DNA of 64,000 nucleotides from Bimuria novae-zelandiae CBS 107.79 (lineage: Eukaryota > Ascomycota > Dothideomycetes > Pleosporales > Didymosphaeriaceae). The first letter of the stretch is position 1; every line of letters begins with the position of its first letter. Position numbers and translations under genes: made by a program. Shown piece by piece: positions 35,488 to 45,213 of this stretch. The notes under the pieces were generated by a model. The model was given only the letters and a program-made list of their open reading frames with translations, searched no databases and was not told where the DNA came from. The stretch covers positions 310,001-374,000 of the forward strand of contig ML976718.1 of assembly GCA_010015655.1 (NCBI GenBank), written 5' to 3'.

Positions 35488-35906
35488 CAGCGCTGGCCCG
35501 CGTAGCCCACCCAGTCTATGCTCTCCAAAACCTGAAGCGCTAGATCATCCTCGACGATCTTGACTGAAGCCTCGCCTTTCAAGACCCTCCCAGCTTCATC
35601 AGAGAGAAACGCTGAACCGTCGCTTCTTGTGCGAAGCGCGACCACAAAGTCGCCCAATCCCCGCTTCTCCCAACATCTTTGAATATCGCGCGTGAGAATG
35701 ACACTTCTCGTCTCCTCGTCGCTCCAGTTCCGAGCCGGGAAATGGGGTCCAAACACCATCTCGCAAAACGCCTCGTTGGCGTGTAGTTGGCCGTAGTGGT
35801 GTACATAAGCTTTGTACTGGATAGCGATGGGAGTTGGGACTATGATGAGGCAGTCCGTTAGGAGGATGAAGGTGGCAAGGTGGGGAAGAGGTTGTTGGTT
35901 TTGCAT

Positions 35907-36373
35907 GATTGATTAAGCTCGCACGTGCTGAATGGTACTGAACATCTAAATTGGTATCGTGTTTGCACGTAGAGTGACGGAAGGTAAAGAGTTGATGCTG
36001 AGATTGTATACTAGTAACAAGCGAGACACCATACCTCAAGGAGAAAGACTAGGCCGCGTTAGGAGATACGTGTGAGTAAGGGCTGACCCACCTGTTCCGA
36101 TTCCAGACTGTAACTGTGGAGCAAATGTGTCACTGGTCTGTTAGAGCTATTTTAATGGCGCTCTTGAGAAAATAGAGATCCCTTAAGAGGCTGTGAGGAA
36201 TGGATGGGCGCCACATAGCTTGAAGATAGACGTGGAGTACGGAATGGGACGAATTTGTATGCAACGACCACGCATCTAGTGCTTTTTAGTGTGCAGTAAA
36301 TATACATACACATTTGTATAATACAAATGATTCAAATCCTCCTCTCAAAACGCCAAGCGCCCTCGAATGTGAA
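35907..36373. other. Intergenic region
   Basis: 467 bp between the start of the broken GNAT gene and the stop of the next small minus-strand frame. It would have held the GNAT promoter. No gene or repeat is seen. Confidence 0.4.
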
Positions 36374-36862
36374 TTATGATACACCACCATTCGATTTATA
36401 TTTGCGGATTAGATCCAGACCAAGCCTCTGACCATTCGACGGATAATTGCGGATTGGAACTTTACCAACACTCTGCTGTTTGGCTGTAGGATGCTTTTTA
36501 TCTCTGTGATGAGACAGTCTTCCCTTGCCTTTGGCAGTTCTCCGGGGAAGCCCGGAGCGACCTGTTAGTGATCTTGCGACTTCTTCGGCTGGAGGTTGAG
36601 CCCAACAGCTCATATCCGATTGATATGTGCTGATCTCGGTGGCTGTTTCGTCAAGACTGGCCGGTTCGGCCGGTTCGGTCGATTCAGTTGGATCAGCTGG
36701 TTCAGTCAGTTCAGTCGGTTCAGTCGGTTCAATCGGTTCAATCGGTTCAGTCGGCTCGGTCGAGTCGGTCGATTCGGTGCCTCCAATCCGTTTTGATTTC
36801 TCTGACCCAGTGTCGTCAGTTGGGCTGACTATCACAGGCAACGTAGCCTGTTCGATACTCAT
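36374..36862 (-). CDS. Small protein with a Thr-Glu-Pro repeat tract
   Basis: A 162-codon frame with ATG and a TATA-like CATATAAATA about 50 bp upstream (36910-36920). Residues 30-68 are an imperfect repeat of the tripeptide TEP/IEP/TES, encoded by a degenerate 9-bp to 15-bp minisatellite at about 36655-36775. The C-terminal half is basic (RRTAKGKGRLSHHRDKKH). There is no signal peptide and no known domain. It lies just downstream of the decayed RNase III-domain gene, in a different frame. It could be a real orphan gene or the surviving end of that gene. Confidence 0.4.
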   Translation of the reverse strand: MSIEQATLPVIVSPTDDTGSEKSKRIGGTESTDSTEPTEPIEPIEPTEPTELTEPADPTESTEPAEPASLDETATEISTYQSDMSCWAQPPAEEVARSLTGRSGLPRRTAKGKGRLSHHRDKKHPTAKQQSVGKVPIRNYPSNGQRLGLDLIRKYKSNGGVS

Positions 36863-37093
36863 CGAATCCTCGAATTCTGGTTGATGTTCACTCGTGAGCT
36901 CGTTTACGGTATTTATATGTGTCTCCAGTCACTCCTCGACTTAGAAATCCCGACCCTTAGGTTCATCCGAGAGCACAAAGCGTAAATCGGAGATGGGACT
37001 GTCAAAGTCATGCCCCTCGTCCTCAGCAGCCTCCATGGCTTTTCTCATTTTCAAATCATCAATTGAAAACGATGCTCCGTCTCGGTACTTGTG

Positions 37094-37400
37094 CCCCCAA
37101 GGCACCTTTGCTAGGTATGAGGGTAAAAGGCCTTCGGCCTTTAGCAGATCCAGATGTGTGAACTCCTGTGGTACCCTTCCTGATTTCTTCAGTCTTTTGA
37201 GCTTTTGGGAAACCCTTCTCTAAGTCTTAAGCAACGGCCCTTCTTCCCGCCAAGGCACCTCTGTTAGGTATGAAGGTAAAATGCCTTCAGCTTTCAGCAG
37301 ATCCAGATGTGTGAACTCCTGTGGTACCCTTCCTGATTTCTTCAACCTTCTAAGCCTTTGGGCAACCCTTTTCTTACGCAACAACCCTTCCTCCCGCCAA
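37094..37400. repeat. Tandem duplication, 153-bp unit, within the broken gene
   Basis: Two adjacent copies offset by 153 bp (51 codons) encode RLKKSGRVPQEFTHLDLLKA in almost identical form, followed by LPSYL and VPW. One copy ends at the in-frame TAG. A multiple of three shows the duplication was originally compatible with the reading frame. Confidence 0.85.
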
Positions 37401-39572
37401 GTGTCGTTAAGAAGGGGCGACGATGTTTGCGAGCCATCTGTAGGTGGAGATTCTGAAACGAAGTGTGAGGTGGAGTCCGGTGACGACAATTCAGACGTAA
37501 GCGGTGCAATCGTGATTTTGCTCTCTTTGGCGGCCTCGTTTGGGGACTGTTTAGGCTCCGCTATCGCAAATTTTTCAACCTCAACCACACCTTTGCGAGT
37601 CTCCTTCATCACCGGAGCGCCTTCATTGGCACTATCCTTCTGATCCTGCAAGGCTTTCGACCTCTCATCTTCCTTCGTCACTTGTTCCATCTCAACTGCT
37701 CTATCTTGTTCTGCTTCTGTTGGATTTTCCGTCGCTTTGTCCATAGTCCGACTCGCCTCCTCCAAACCAGATTGTTATGGTTCAGATGTTTGCAGGCTAG
37801 GGAAATTTGTCTCAAAATCACTTATCCACAGGTCGTATGTGAGAAGCAGGTCCTGATGGTTTGTGCGCGTTCGATGGTGGTTCCGTTGTTGATTGAGATC
37901 GGATGACACATTGATCTTGTCCTGTTTCCATACCGCGTACCTTCGCAGCTTATCTTCCAGCACATCTTGGACGGTACTGGATTGTGCTTCTACTACAGTT
38001 TCAAGGTTCAACAGCTCTGCCTCGGAAAGTTTTCCTGCTTTGAGAATGAGCCTAGACGCTTCTTTGCTATGCTGAGAGTCCAGCGCAACTAGTAAGTGTG
38101 ACATTCGGCGCTTGGATTCTTGAAGAGTTCTTAAGAACTCTTCGCGATCAACCGCACTCAAGTCTGGAGATGTCAGGCGGTCCTCCAATTCCCGAACACG
38201 TTGCTCAAGTTTCGTGTATTGTGGAGCGTTGAAATCGTATAAGATCGTTGAACGTGATCTGAAAGTCTCGTAATCGGCTAATGTGACGCCAGCTCGTTCC
38301 ATTTTCAGCTTGTTGGCCGCAAGGCCTACCCTGAACGCCTCGACTCTAGCCAAGCTGGTAGTCCCAGCAAGCCGTGCTTCCAAACGGTGCCTTCTCAGTA
38401 TGAGCTGGTGTGGCCGGTCAGAAGTCTGCGAATGTTATTCTGCGCTTCTCTCTGTCGCCGTCGGTTCGGTTGTTGTTACCTGGGGCGCGGACTCGGTAAG
38501 TGACAGATCACTCGAACTTCCGACCGCGGAGGCTTCTGGGTGCCCCTCAGCGCGTGCGAGCATTTCTACCGAAAGCTGGGTTTCCGAGTGCCTGTCTGCA
38601 ACTGGCCCAGATGGAGGGTCCTTGTGACTTGATAGCTCAACGGGTTGGGTAAATTTAAGGACAAAAAAGGCTCGCCACCGGGCAACTTGTTGAGAGAAAA
38701 CATCACGTAGCCTTGACCCAATGATCGTATTCTGATCAGCAGATGTGGTACTTGGTACAGGCACTTCTGGGAGCCCGTCTATCTGCCTGATTTCGGCGAG
38801 GTCCTCGCTTGTTGCCTGGCTCGTGTCGTAGTCTAATTCCTCTAACTCAGCTCGTTCCATTTGATCAGCAATCCGACGGAGATCGCGCTCAAGGCCTAAA
38901 CGTTCGACTGCAGTTCGAACCGTCGCTAGATCCTTGCCAGAATCGATATACACAGCACCAATGATTGCTTCGAATGTCTCAGCAATATCTTCAAAGACAG
39001 CAACCCGCTTGGAGTCTGAGATCAGAATAGGGTAATCCAAACCCAATGCCAGAGCCCGCTTTTCCATAGCTTTGCGTGATTCCAGTACGGTGGACAACCG
39101 GGCATATCTACCGTTGTCCAGTTTTGTGTTCCACCAAAGCTCACACAAAGTCAATCCAAGTGCTCTATCACCTACCAGGGCGAGTCGCCTATTCTTCTCG
39201 ACAGGCATGATGATGCCTTGCCAATACAGTGGTTGTGTATCGTGAGATGTCTTGAGTGCTTGTAAGCCGATCATCTTGTTCTTGAACTTGTAGCCGATAA
39301 TGTCCTCCACGCGGACGACACGCGTTGCAGCATCGAAAAAATCGTGATGATGTAGCGGTGCCGATTGATGGATACGTAAGGTCCCTTTGGCGACGCGAAG
39401 AAGAGAGTATCGTGCCGGGTGAAGGAATTAGGCAGGGGGCGCGCGCGCTTGGGTCCCCGAAATCGTTCTTCAAAGAGCCTTCGCCACTTTTCGAAATGAT
39501 GAAGCAGAGAGACATTTGCTCGTCTCTTTCGACTCATGGATTGATGCAATGTCACAGAATCCGGTGATTTTA

Positions 39573-39688
39573 CCTGTGCAGGTTGCGGTGACTGTGCCTG
39601 TGCAGGTTGCGGTGACTGTGCCTGTGCAGGTTGCGGTGACTGTGCCTGTGCAGGTTGCGGTGACTGTACCTGTGCAGGTTGCGGTGAT
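39573..39688. repeat. 24-bp minisatellite encoding QPAQAQSP repeats
   Basis: Five near-identical 24-bp units, starting at 39573, 39597, 39621, 39645 and 39669. They are in frame with the minus-strand coding sequence and give an eight-residue repeat. The first and last units differ by single bases. Confidence 0.9.
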
Positions 39689-40095
39689 GATTGTGGCCGC
39701 TTCGTGCGTCCCTCAGAAATGGCCCGGTGGGAATCTACCGACGGCTCAGCCCTCTGTGCGTCGTGGAGGATTTCCGCCTCGGCAGCATGGCTCTTAAAGA
39801 TCTTGACTAACGGGAGATCATTACTCTTGGCCTTTTGAATTAGTTGATCCTGGTCCCAACGAGTGTATTTTTCCAGCTTCTTCACTTGGTTGGCATCCAA
39901 GAGTCCTTGGGCTAATCTTTTCTGCGCGGTGAGCAGCCAAATGAGATCATTGTTCTCGGTCGCAGTGAGAGAGCGCTTCTTTTTGAGGTCTTGGAGTTGC
40001 TTGCCCTTTCGCCCGTATTTGGCGAGTCTCCTCTCTTCAAGTCTACCCAATCGTACAATCGGTCTCGTGAAACCCTTCTTCTCTTCAAGTTCTCA

Positions 40096-40586
40096 AGGGC
40101 AGCAAGTGAGCCGTAACGTTGTTGATTAATCTACCTATGGTAGTGTTTATCTACATGGTGGAGCGAGCAGACGCTAACCCTCTATGGGGAAGGCGCGGAG
40201 ACTCTAAGAACAGGACGTAGTAAAGGTACGGGCTGACACAAGTCTACTCAATCTTGCAATCGGTATCGTGAAATGTCGCGGTGAGCAGAGCGGACAGTAC
40301 GCAGTGAAAATTGAAGGATTGAACTGAGATTGTACTATCTAGGAGCTACAGAAGGTATAGGTGCGCGGGCACAAATAATGCTAGTCCCAGACAGGTGTAG
40401 TACTCTCAGAAAGGTGAGTAGCAATCAAGCAAGGGTAGGAGTAACCATCTCATAGGGAAAGAGCCATAAACCGTGACATGAAACCAGTCACGTGTGCTTT
40501 CGCAATCCGCGACACACATCCCATCTTGAATCACAACAGCGACCGTCGTTGCTGAGTTCATACATTGTAAAACTTAATACTGTGCT
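40096..40586. other. Intergenic region
   Basis: About 0.5 kb that should contain the missing 5' end of the RNase III-domain gene. No ATG-bearing exon could be joined with confidence. No repeat. Confidence 0.35.
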
Positions 40587-40853
40587 ATGTTAGTCGGACT
40601 TGCGAGTAAAGACTTGGACGGACGAGGAGTCATGGAGGCACCTACGTTCAAGTCGCCTACCCTCAAATACCAGCTTTGGAAGCTTCTCCCGACTAACATT
40701 GTCCAGTGGAGCAGGCCCTGCGATGGACGCTTTGTGGGTGTAATGAATTGGCGACAGGAGATGCCGATTGATGATGGGACTTGGACCGACCTTCGATGGT
40801 TTTTCTCGTATCGATACAGCACATACCATATGCGCGAAGTATATTCGGCCTAG
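40587..40853 (+). CDS. Small hypothetical protein next to the transposon nest
   Basis: An 88-codon ATG frame of mixed composition (APTFKSPTLKYQLWKLLP, then VGVMNWRQEMPIDDGTW). It ends 19 bp before the left end of the nested transposon, so it may be a truncated exon of a gene cut by the insertion. No family recognised. Confidence 0.22.
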   Translation: MLVGLASKDLDGRGVMEAPTFKSPTLKYQLWKLLPTNIVQWSRPCDGRFVGVMNWRQEMPIDDGTWTDLRWFFSYRYSTYHMREVYSA

Positions 40854-41149
40854 CATGCTGGACCCCTGCATACCGTGTCCGTGCACCCAACGATCGGAGT
40901 CAACCAACGATCGCTCCGAGCCCTGAGGCCTACTACAAAAATGAAGCTGCAGAGTCACGTACAATAGCTAATATCGCGAGATATTTTGGTGGAGTGTTCT
41001 GTAGGCCTATGCGAGCAATATTCTCTATACAATTTATCTATATAATGTGGCGGTGCGGCCGCTACGGGTTGTGTGAGTGCGCGCGGGTAGAGAAGGCGTC
41101 GCAGGCTTCGGGAGACTACAAGCACCCACAGCACGACGCGTAGGCTTTA

Positions 41150-42980
41150 GTTTAACTATAAAAGCTTTTAAGGTTATAGACTTACTTTTTTAAGACTATT
41201 ATAAGGCTTTTATAAAGTTATAAGCTTATTTAGTAGTAACATAGTTTATAAGCGAGCTGTCAGTATAAGCGAGTGGTCACCCCACCAACTTTTCATCGCC
41301 TTTATAGTGACTTAACACAACAACGCGATATAATAATTATATACAATTGCTATTATAGATTAAGCAGTATCTATAGTACGCTTTACACACGTTCGCGCGT
41401 TATGCCTAGTCTCTCTATAGCAACTGCAGCGCGCTGAAGCCTGCCAACTAGCACCTAATTACGCCCTACCTTAACGCGTTTCGCTCTCTAGCTACTGCTT
41501 AACGTCCTTTTAAGTAATAATCTCCTCTGCCTCTGCCTTTATAAGGGTGCCTTGTTTCTATATCCGCTTCTTTTGTCGCTTTCTTCGTGATGTGGCTACC
41601 CTATTTGCCTATTTAAGCCTCGCGATCCGATCGCGCATAAGCGTACTCTTATAAGCTATTACTTTAGTGCCCTTTTTAAGCTAATTAAGCGCTGTAATAA
41701 TAAAAGCAGGTAATAAGCTTTTATATTTTTAAATCTTATTATATATTAAGGTTAATTAAGCTTCTAGCTCGCGCGCGTTACTTAGTATTTTAGCTTCTTA
41801 AAGAGTAACCTTTAGCGCAGGCGGTGTAGGCGTGCGAAGCTTTATATTAAGCTTTAATATTACTACCTCTAGATCGTGTGGGACTAGGCTAGCGCCTCGA
41901 AAGCTTGCGCAGATATTCTCCTTTATAATTAATTACTTATAGGCTACGTAAAAGGCTAGTAAAAACTCTAGCTTTATAATATAGCTAATATGGTCGCGTA
42001 TTAGGCTCTCGATCTAGCGGCTATACGCGCGCTTTAACGGCGAGAAGCAGCCTATATTAAGTAGCTATAAAAGGTGCGACGAATGTAGCAGTATATAAAG
42101 AATATAAATATTATTCTCCTTACAAAGCTACTAGAATTTAAGCAAGTTATAGCTCTTATAACTATTAAGTATAAGTAGCTAGCGCGCGCCTACCCTACGC
42201 TCTACTATATACTTAATAAAGTATCTTAGCCACTCTACTCTAAGCTTATTAGTAGTCTAGCTATTATTACTTACTATAAAGGCCTAGTTGCGCGGTATAT
42301 TATCGTCCTCGTACTAGGTAGAGAGGTAATACTGGCTAGGAAAGATAATAAAGGGCGGGATCGCCTACCTAGTAATATTAATTCTATAGATTGCTATAGT
42401 CTACCCACGATTGCCTAGCTAAATAGCCTTTAGCCTGCCGCGTCTCTCTAAACCTATAATAATAAGCTAAGACGATATCTTGCCTATTATAAAGCTAATC
42501 TTATTAAAATTGTAGGTATCCTAATCACAGATACCGTAGGTAGCTTTAGTACGCGCTATAAGATTGAACCACGCCCTAATTATCTCTAGATCCTTATATA
42601 GAGCTTTTTGTTAATCGTACGGCTAATTAAATCGTGTAGTAAGGCGATCTATTCGCTTAACAAAGTTACGCGGCTATAGTTAACTAACCTAGCCAGCGCT
42701 GCGCTTAGCGAGTAGCTTATCTGCTATATCTTGTATAGCACCTAGGGTAGGCGCAAACCCTCGCAAATCTAAATTAAGTATATGCCTAATAATTACCTCC
42801 TCTTCTAACTTAGTAAGCTTTTTTAATTTAGGCTAGTAATTGCGTTACATAACAATTTCTACGCGTTAGTTGCGTAGTATACTTTAGGGGACGTTATAGA
42901 TTGCTGCAGCGCGTTGTTCGCTTTAGATCTAGTCTTAATTAATTACTAAGATAGCTAGAAGAATATCTGCTTCGTTATAG
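41150..42980. repeat. RIP-mutated block
   Basis: AT-rich sequence full of TA, CTAG and TTAA, with no open frame. It spans the left part of the outer and middle elements. CpG-containing words such as GCGCGC persist, which fits C-to-T change mainly at CpA. Confidence 0.75.
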
Positions 42981-43063
42981 AGTATTTGAGCAGGAGGTGG
43001 TTGAGCCATTATTGAAACAAGGTAATGTATTGCGAAAAGTTTGGTGGGGTGACAGCTCGCTTA

Positions 43064-45189
43064 CCGTGCCTCGGCAGTCAGTGCAACACGTCAGTCAATG
43101 CAACACCCCACCATGCAACGTACCAACTTTCACGCGCCGCATCCCCACCAATATGGATCTAATTAAGGCAGTAATTACAGCAATCGAATCGCAAGAGCCA
43201 GGAGCATCTTTTTTATATAGAAAAATTGCAAAAGAATATGGTGTTGCACTTTCTACATTGACGCGCTGGCACCAAGGCGTCACGCAGGCGCGTGCAGATA
43301 CCGACTCTACACGTCGAAATCTCAGCCCACAGCAAGAATCAGAGCTCCTACGATATATTAGAGGCCTTACTGAACGTGGCCTTCCTCCTACACGGCAAAT
43401 GATACAAAGCTTTGCCTCTACTATAGCCAAAAAGGAGGTTAGCTTATCATGGGTTGATCGCTTTGTGAGGCGCCACCCTGAATCCTTGATATCACGATGG
43501 ACGACCGGCATCGACAGCAATCGCCATAAAGCTGATTCCCTAGGCAAATATGAGGACTACTTTCAGCTTCTACAGCAAAAGATTGGCCAGTATCAGATCG
43601 AGACTCAGCATATATACAATATGGACGAAAAAGGCTGCCTGCTCGGCATCACCTCCCGCTCAAAGAGGATCTTTGATAGACCTCTGTACGAGAGCAAGGC
43701 AGTAAGGCAAGCTATTCAGGATGGTAGCCGTGAATGGATATCGATCATCGCTTGCATATGCGCCGACGGATCTGCCCTAGATCCAGCTCTAATCTATCAG
43801 GCCACCTCTACAGATATACAATCAAGTTGGATAGAGGACCTCAACCCTCAACATCATCAAGTCTTTATCACCGTATCAGAATCTGGCTAGATAAACAATC
43901 AGATAGGCCTTGCATGGCTTTAACAGGTGTTTAATCGCCTCACAAAGTTAAAAGCTAGACGATTATATTGACTATTAATCCTCGATGGCTATAGATCTCA
44001 CGTTACTATGGATTTTATCGACTTTTGCGATCGTAATAAGATCCTGTTAGCTATCTATCCACCACATTCGACCTATACGCTGCAGCCTCTAGATGTCTAC
44101 ATATTTAAGCCTCTATTAACAGCATATTCAAACGAGCTATCAGCCTTCTTACAAGATAGCCTAAGAATAGCCTCTATTGCTAAAAGGGACTTCTTTAGCT
44201 TATTCTAGAAGGCCTAGGTTAGTACTATAAGGTAGCTATTAATACTCCGGGCCTTTAAGGCTACTAGCCTATTACCTCTATATCTAGAAGTTATCCTTAA
44301 GTGGTTTAACAACAATCACGTACCTAAGCAAGAATTATAAGAAAGCTTAATCTTAGTACTTAGCGTATTAGATTAGAGGAAAATTGATAGGCTTCTAAAA
44401 GCTTATATTAATGTAGGGGCTAGTAATGTAGCTAAAAAGCTAAGTTAAACTATACACTTAATCTCTGCACGAGCACAGCTTGTAGAGCATGAAAATTAGG
44501 GCCTATAGAAGGCCCTAACTATCTAAAAGAAACGCTTAAAGCGAGGCAGGCTTTTGCCTTTTAATTAGCCTTATAAGGATTAAGGGGGATTTATTTTTAT
44601 ATTACTCTATCGCGTTTAGCGGGCACGTGATTATCTACACGAAAAAGATGCTAAAGCGTAGTAACTATAGCTTTAAAAACGTGAGCAAGTAGAGGCACGT
44701 CAGGCTAGCTAGTAGCTTTAAATAAGGCTACTCTAGGAGAGGCGTGTTACTTAAGCAGCTGCTAGAGATACACGCGTAAAGCAGAGGGCTAATAAAGCTA
44801 TAAAGCGACGCCTTAAGCAACAGGCCTATAAGGCATAAAGTTAACTTTAAAAATAGATTAAAATATCTAAATTAGTAAACAAGAAGGCTTTAAAGCCTCC
44901 TAGCAAGCCTACTAAGAAAAAACAGCCTCAGCGTGAGGCTATAGATATTAATAAGGCCTCATCTATTGCATCCGCCTCACAGTCGCGCAGAGGCCGAATC
45001 ATCAGAACACCAAGTAGATATCAATAATCTAAGTAGCTAGCAATTATCTACAGGCCTCAGAGACCCCAAATCCAGAAAATCTCGTGATAATATTGATTGT
45101 GGGTGGCTCAGCAGCTTCATGTTGCTGGCCGAGCGATCTTGTTGGGGTGTTGCATTGACTAACGTGTTGCACTGACTGCCGAGGCACAG
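43064..45189 (+). mobile_element. Inner pogo/Fot-type transposon, 2126 bp
   Basis: 47-bp inverted repeats start CCGTGCCTCGGCAGTCAG (left) and CTGTGCCTCGG (right). They differ only by two C/T changes and contain a repeated GTCA-x-TGCAACAC motif. TA duplicates flank the element (43062-43063 and 45190-45191). It sits inside the right inverted repeat of the middle element and is the youngest of the three. The first kilobase is hardly RIP-mutated; the second is. Confidence 0.9.
43153..45027 (+). pseudogene. Pogo-type DDE transposase, inactivated by in-frame stops
   Basis: Translation from ATG 43153 gives a psq-type helix-turn-helix (LYRKIAKEYGVALSTLTRWH), then a Tc5/CENP-B-like DNA-binding part (LSPQQESELLRYIRGLTERG, SWVDRFVRRHPESLISRW). 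The DDE core follows: YNMDEKGCLLG holds the first Asp, LILDGYRSH the second and YTLQPLDV the third region. The first stop is TAG at 43888-43890, where Trp is expected. Further stops follow in AWL, LLI and FSLF, all explained by Trp or Glu codons hit by G-to-A change. Beyond 44210 the frame is lost in AT-rich sequence. A basic tail near 44980-45027 (GRIIRTPSRYQ) marks the end. Confidence 0.9.
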
Positions 45190-45213
45190 TATACTGACAG
45201 CTCGCTTATAAAC

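Larger units (their letters stand above)
32155..35495 (+). mobile_element. hAT DNA transposon, 3341 bp, in a GNAT gene
   Basis: The ends are 16-bp perfect inverted repeats, CAGCGCTGCCAACGAA inward from each side. They begin with the CAG-type terminus usual for hAT elements. They are flanked by an 8-bp direct duplication, GCCCGCGT, at 32147-32154 and 35496-35503. The target is inside a GNAT coding exon. The transposase runs plus-strand and its C-terminal half is readable at 34225-35339. The central 1.7 kb is AT-saturated by RIP, while both ends keep normal composition. The element is non-autonomous now, since its transposase is broken. Confidence 0.92.
31697..35906 (-). pseudogene. GNAT acetyltransferase gene split by two transposon insertions
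   Basis: Three blocks of one coding sequence lie in order on the minus strand. 35906-35496 begins MQNQQPLPHLATF and includes HFPARNWSDEETRSVILTRD. 32146-32042 includes LPLWQEMVELRYRVHG. 31902-31697 includes GKGIVGEAARAVMQWAVSER and VLQKMGFRESG, the acetyl-CoA-binding and C-terminal part of RimJ/RimL-type GNATs. The first gap is an hAT element and the second a small solo LTR. Deleting each element plus one copy of its target duplication brings the blocks back into register. One base then appears to be missing in the G-rich run near 31893 (TGGGGAAGGGG), which shifts the last block. The intact gene would have encoded about 240 residues. The missing base could also be a sequencing error. Substrate unknown. 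Confidence 0.85.
36941..40095 (-). pseudogene. Large RNase III-domain gene with three in-frame stops
   Basis: From 39.36 kb down to the TAA at 36941-36943 one reading frame is open except for three stops: TAA 38435-38437, TAA 37775-37777 and TAG 37220-37222. Each becomes CAA or CAG if one C-to-T change is undone, the RIP signature. The RNase III region begins VEDIIGYKFKNKMIGLQALK; LALVGDRALGLTLCELWW holds the first signature and IAETFEAIIGAVYIDSG the second. Active-site residues are partly changed (Leu for the first Glu). The upstream part (40095-39330, including PIVRLGRLEERRLAKYGRKG and a QPAQAQSP repeat tract) is in another frame; one missing base near CGCTACATCATC would join them. Coiled-coil sequence follows the RNase III part. 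There is no ATG at the 5' end, so a first exon is missing. About 1030 codons in total. Confidence 0.7.
41244..45213. mobile_element. Middle TA-target transposon, inserted in the outer one
   Basis: Inverted repeats of about 50 bp start GTTTATAAGCGAGCTGTC at 41244 and inward from 45213. They contain two copies of TATAAGCGAG. TA lies outside both ends (41242-41243 and 45214-45215). The right repeat is itself split by the inner element, and closing that gap over one TA restores the match to the left repeat. Own length without the inner element is about 1.84 kb. The interior is RIP-destroyed. Confidence 0.85.

Noticed and set aside
40570..40700. 11-bp inverted repeat ATGTTAGTCGG about 110 bp apart
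   Set aside because: Too short, no target duplication, and inside a possible coding frame; likely chance.
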